Notes under the pieces: model-generated
Database searches by the model: none
What the model was told of the DNA's origin: nothing
The model's input: the letters and a program-made list of their open reading frames with translations, nothing else
Made by a program: the position numbers and the translations under genes
Source: Pseudidiomarina taiwanensis
Lineage (GTDB): Bacteria > Pseudomonadota > Gammaproteobacteria > Enterobacterales > Alteromonadaceae
Assembly (NCBI RefSeq): GCF_003987435.1
Contig: NZ_PIQG01000001.1
Coordinates: forward strand, 248,001 to 312,000
Direction: 5' to 3'
DNA length: 64,000 bases
In this document: positions 62,755-64,000 of the stretch, one piece after another
How the letters are laid out: every line of letters starts with the position of its first letter
Numbering within the stretch: position 1 is the stretch's first letter

Positions 62755-64000
62755 TAGGTTCCACAGAAAGTTTTGGTGACCCGTTCAGTGGGTGCCGCCG
62801 GTTGCATCAAATGGGCAAACTCAGGGCGCTCATCGAAGGGGTTTTGCAGCGCTTCTAAGAGCAACTGAAACGCTTCTAACTTGCCGGTTTCTAATACGTC
62901 TTGAATCACCTGTTCGATCAGGTGATTACGGGGAATATAGGCTGGGTTGGTCGCTTGTAGGCGTTGGCTTAGTTCTGTTGCGCTGAGGCCTTGTTGCGCA
63001 AGCTCCGCTTGCCAGCGACTATGCCACTGCGGCCAATTTTCAGCGGCGGCAAAAAATGGCTGACGACGGCTGTCGTCTGGGTCACTTAAATAACGAAACG
63101 CCAATGTAAAATCCAGCTCAGCGGCCTCAAGCAGCTCGAGAAAATCTTTGACCAAGGCGCGTGAGTTATCGCTGATTTGATACAGCCCCAGTTTTTGTGC
63201 AAACAATTGGTCGTAATAATGCTCATACATTTTCGGGAAGGCGTTTAACACCAGAGTGACCTGCTTAATGGCCGTATCAGTATCTGGGTCAATCAGCGCC
63301 AGCATGCTCTCGGCTAAGCGCGCCAAATTCCATTGACCAATCCCCGGCTGATTGCGATAGGCGTAGCGACCTTGCTTATCAATACTGCTGAACACGGCAT
63401 CTGCTTGGTAGGCTTCAAGAAATGCACACGGACCATAGTCGATGGTCTCGCCAGACAAGGTCATATTGTCCGTATTCATGACCCCGTGAATAAACCCGTT
63501 TGCCATCCACTGAGCGATCAGTCGTGCTTGGCTATCGTTGATGGCTTCAAACAAATCAAGATAAGGCGCATCGGTTTCACGGCAATGCGGATAATGGCGT
63601 GTGATGACATAATCGGCAAAGCGCTGAAGAAGATCGTTGTCACCTTGCTGGGCAACGTATTGAAAGGTGCCCACCCTTAAGTGACTGCGCGCCACCCGGG
63701 TTAAAATTGCACCGGGGAGGGAGGTATCGCGAAACACCAATTCGCCACTGGCAACGGCTGCCAGTGCCCGCGTTGTCGGGACTCCAAGCGCATGCATGGC
63801 CTCGCTACAAAGATATTCACGCAGCACGGGGCCAATCGGTGAGCGGCCATCGCCGCCACGCGAGAAGGGCGTTTTGCCGGCTCCTTTGAGTTGCACGTCA
63901 TAGGTCAGCCCATCGCGACCTTGCACTTCACTTAATAAAATCGCCCGACCATCGCCAAGGCGCGGCACAAAATGAGCAAATTGATGCCCAGCGTAGGCGC
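62754..64000 (-). CDS. selO: Protein adenylyltransferase SelO (YdiU family), 5' end beyond window
   Basis: About 415 residues of the C-terminal part are present. The frame continues past 63968 to the window edge (YAGHQFAHFVPRLGDGRA). QLKGAGKTPFSRGGDGRS, HGVMNTDNMTLSGETIDYGP and the end TKTFCGT are SelO marks. SelO is a pseudokinase that adds AMP to proteins and helps against oxidative stress. The C-terminal Cys takes the place of selenocysteine in eukaryotic forms. The first residues lie outside the window. It heads the selO-hydrolase-kynU run. Confidence 0.93.
   Translation of the reverse strand, partial: AYAGHQFAHFVPRLGDGRAILLSEVQGRDGLTYDVQLKGAGKTPFSRGGDGRSPIGPVLREYLCSEAMHALGVPTTRALAAVASGELVFRDTSLPGAILTRVARSHLRVGTFQYVAQQGDNDLLQRFADYVITRHYPHCRETDAPYLDLFEAINDSQARLIAQWMANGFIHGVMNTDNMTLSGETIDYGPCAFLEAYQADAVFSSIDKQGRYAYRNQPGIGQWNLARLAESMLALIDPDTDTAIKQVTLVLNAFPKMYEHYYDQLFAQKLGLYQISDNSRALVKDFLELLEAAELDFTLAFRYLSDPDDSRRQPFFAAAENWPQWHSRWQAELAQQGLSATELSQRLQATNPAYIPRNHLIEQVIQDVLETGKLEAFQLLLEALQNPFDERPEFAHLMQPAAPTERVTKTFCGT

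Noticed and set aside
1-64000. Defence islands, CRISPR, prophage, transposons, tRNA genes
   Set aside because: No repeat arrays, transposase or integrase motifs, or tRNA cloverleaf candidates were noticed. The content and order are core chromosomal.

Overview
The window is ordinary chromosomal DNA of a gammaproteobacterium, most likely a marine Alteromonadales member. The Idiomarinaceae are my best guess, but that family-level placement is inference. The support is gene order shared with Escherichia coli and its relatives (lpxK-Trm112-kdsB; sdhCDAB-sucABCD; fur-fldA-ybfF-seqA-pgm; hda; bepA/perM; bcp/dapA/bamC/purC; dapE-yffB), the presence of SeqA, Hda and YfbV, a SucB with two lipoyl domains, and a GntR-controlled prpBC-acnD-prpF cluster. 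Genes are densely packed. Many start codons overlap the previous stop, and seven convergent pairs overlap at their 3' ends. I see no rRNA, tRNA, phage, insertion sequence, integron or CRISPR array.

Layout. 1-1092: tail of lpxK, a Trm112-like protein and kdsB (lipid A and Kdo). 1140-12658: a TCA block, with gltA divergent from sdhCDAB, then sucAB and sucCD. Strong hairpin terminators follow sdhB, sucB and sucD. 12737-16326: a racemase remnant with an internal deletion, an M14 peptidase, an EamA transporter, and azoR divergent from a LysR regulator across a perfect palindrome. 16395-19452: an acyl-CoA dehydrogenase / APH-fold kinase / SDR operon. 19420-23197: an anchored unknown protein, then three tiny membrane proteins leading into pxpABC (5-oxoprolinase). 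23259-26938: glnS, then an iron island in which a Fur box separates an exported unknown protein from a PKHD dioxygenase, with fur itself next to them. 26982-32064: fldA, DUF2788, ybfF, seqA-pgm and an MFS transporter.

32236-45532: housekeeping genes for replication control (hda), envelope assembly (bepA, bamC), lysine/peptidoglycan precursors (dapA, dapE, an M15 peptidase), purC, redox proteins (wrbA, ArsC-like, TlpA-like, single-cysteine Bcp), yfbV and xthA. The yffB-yfbV gap holds three DnaA-box-like sequences. 45690-50891: patatin-like protein, hemH, a small Cys-containing ORF, a ClsC-like phospholipase D and a beta-CASP metallo-hydrolase. 50908-54054: yceI, and a SulP transporter paired with a tandem universal stress protein. 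54144-60670: a GntR regulator and the methylcitrate cycle (prpB, prpC, acnD, prpF). 60667-64000: a minus-strand operon of selO (cut by the window end), an exported alpha/beta hydrolase and kynU.

Metabolically the window links central carbon flow (both citrate synthase paralogues, 2-oxoglutarate and succinyl-CoA steps) with entry of propionyl-CoA, acyl-CoA, 5-oxoproline and kynurenine, as expected of an amino-acid- and lipid-using heterotroph. I found no clear new multi-gene system. The best leads are the DnaA-box cluster (44180-44214), the Fur-boxed exported Met/His-rich protein (24945-25763), the small membrane proteins coupled to pxpABC, and the operator architecture of the prp promoter.
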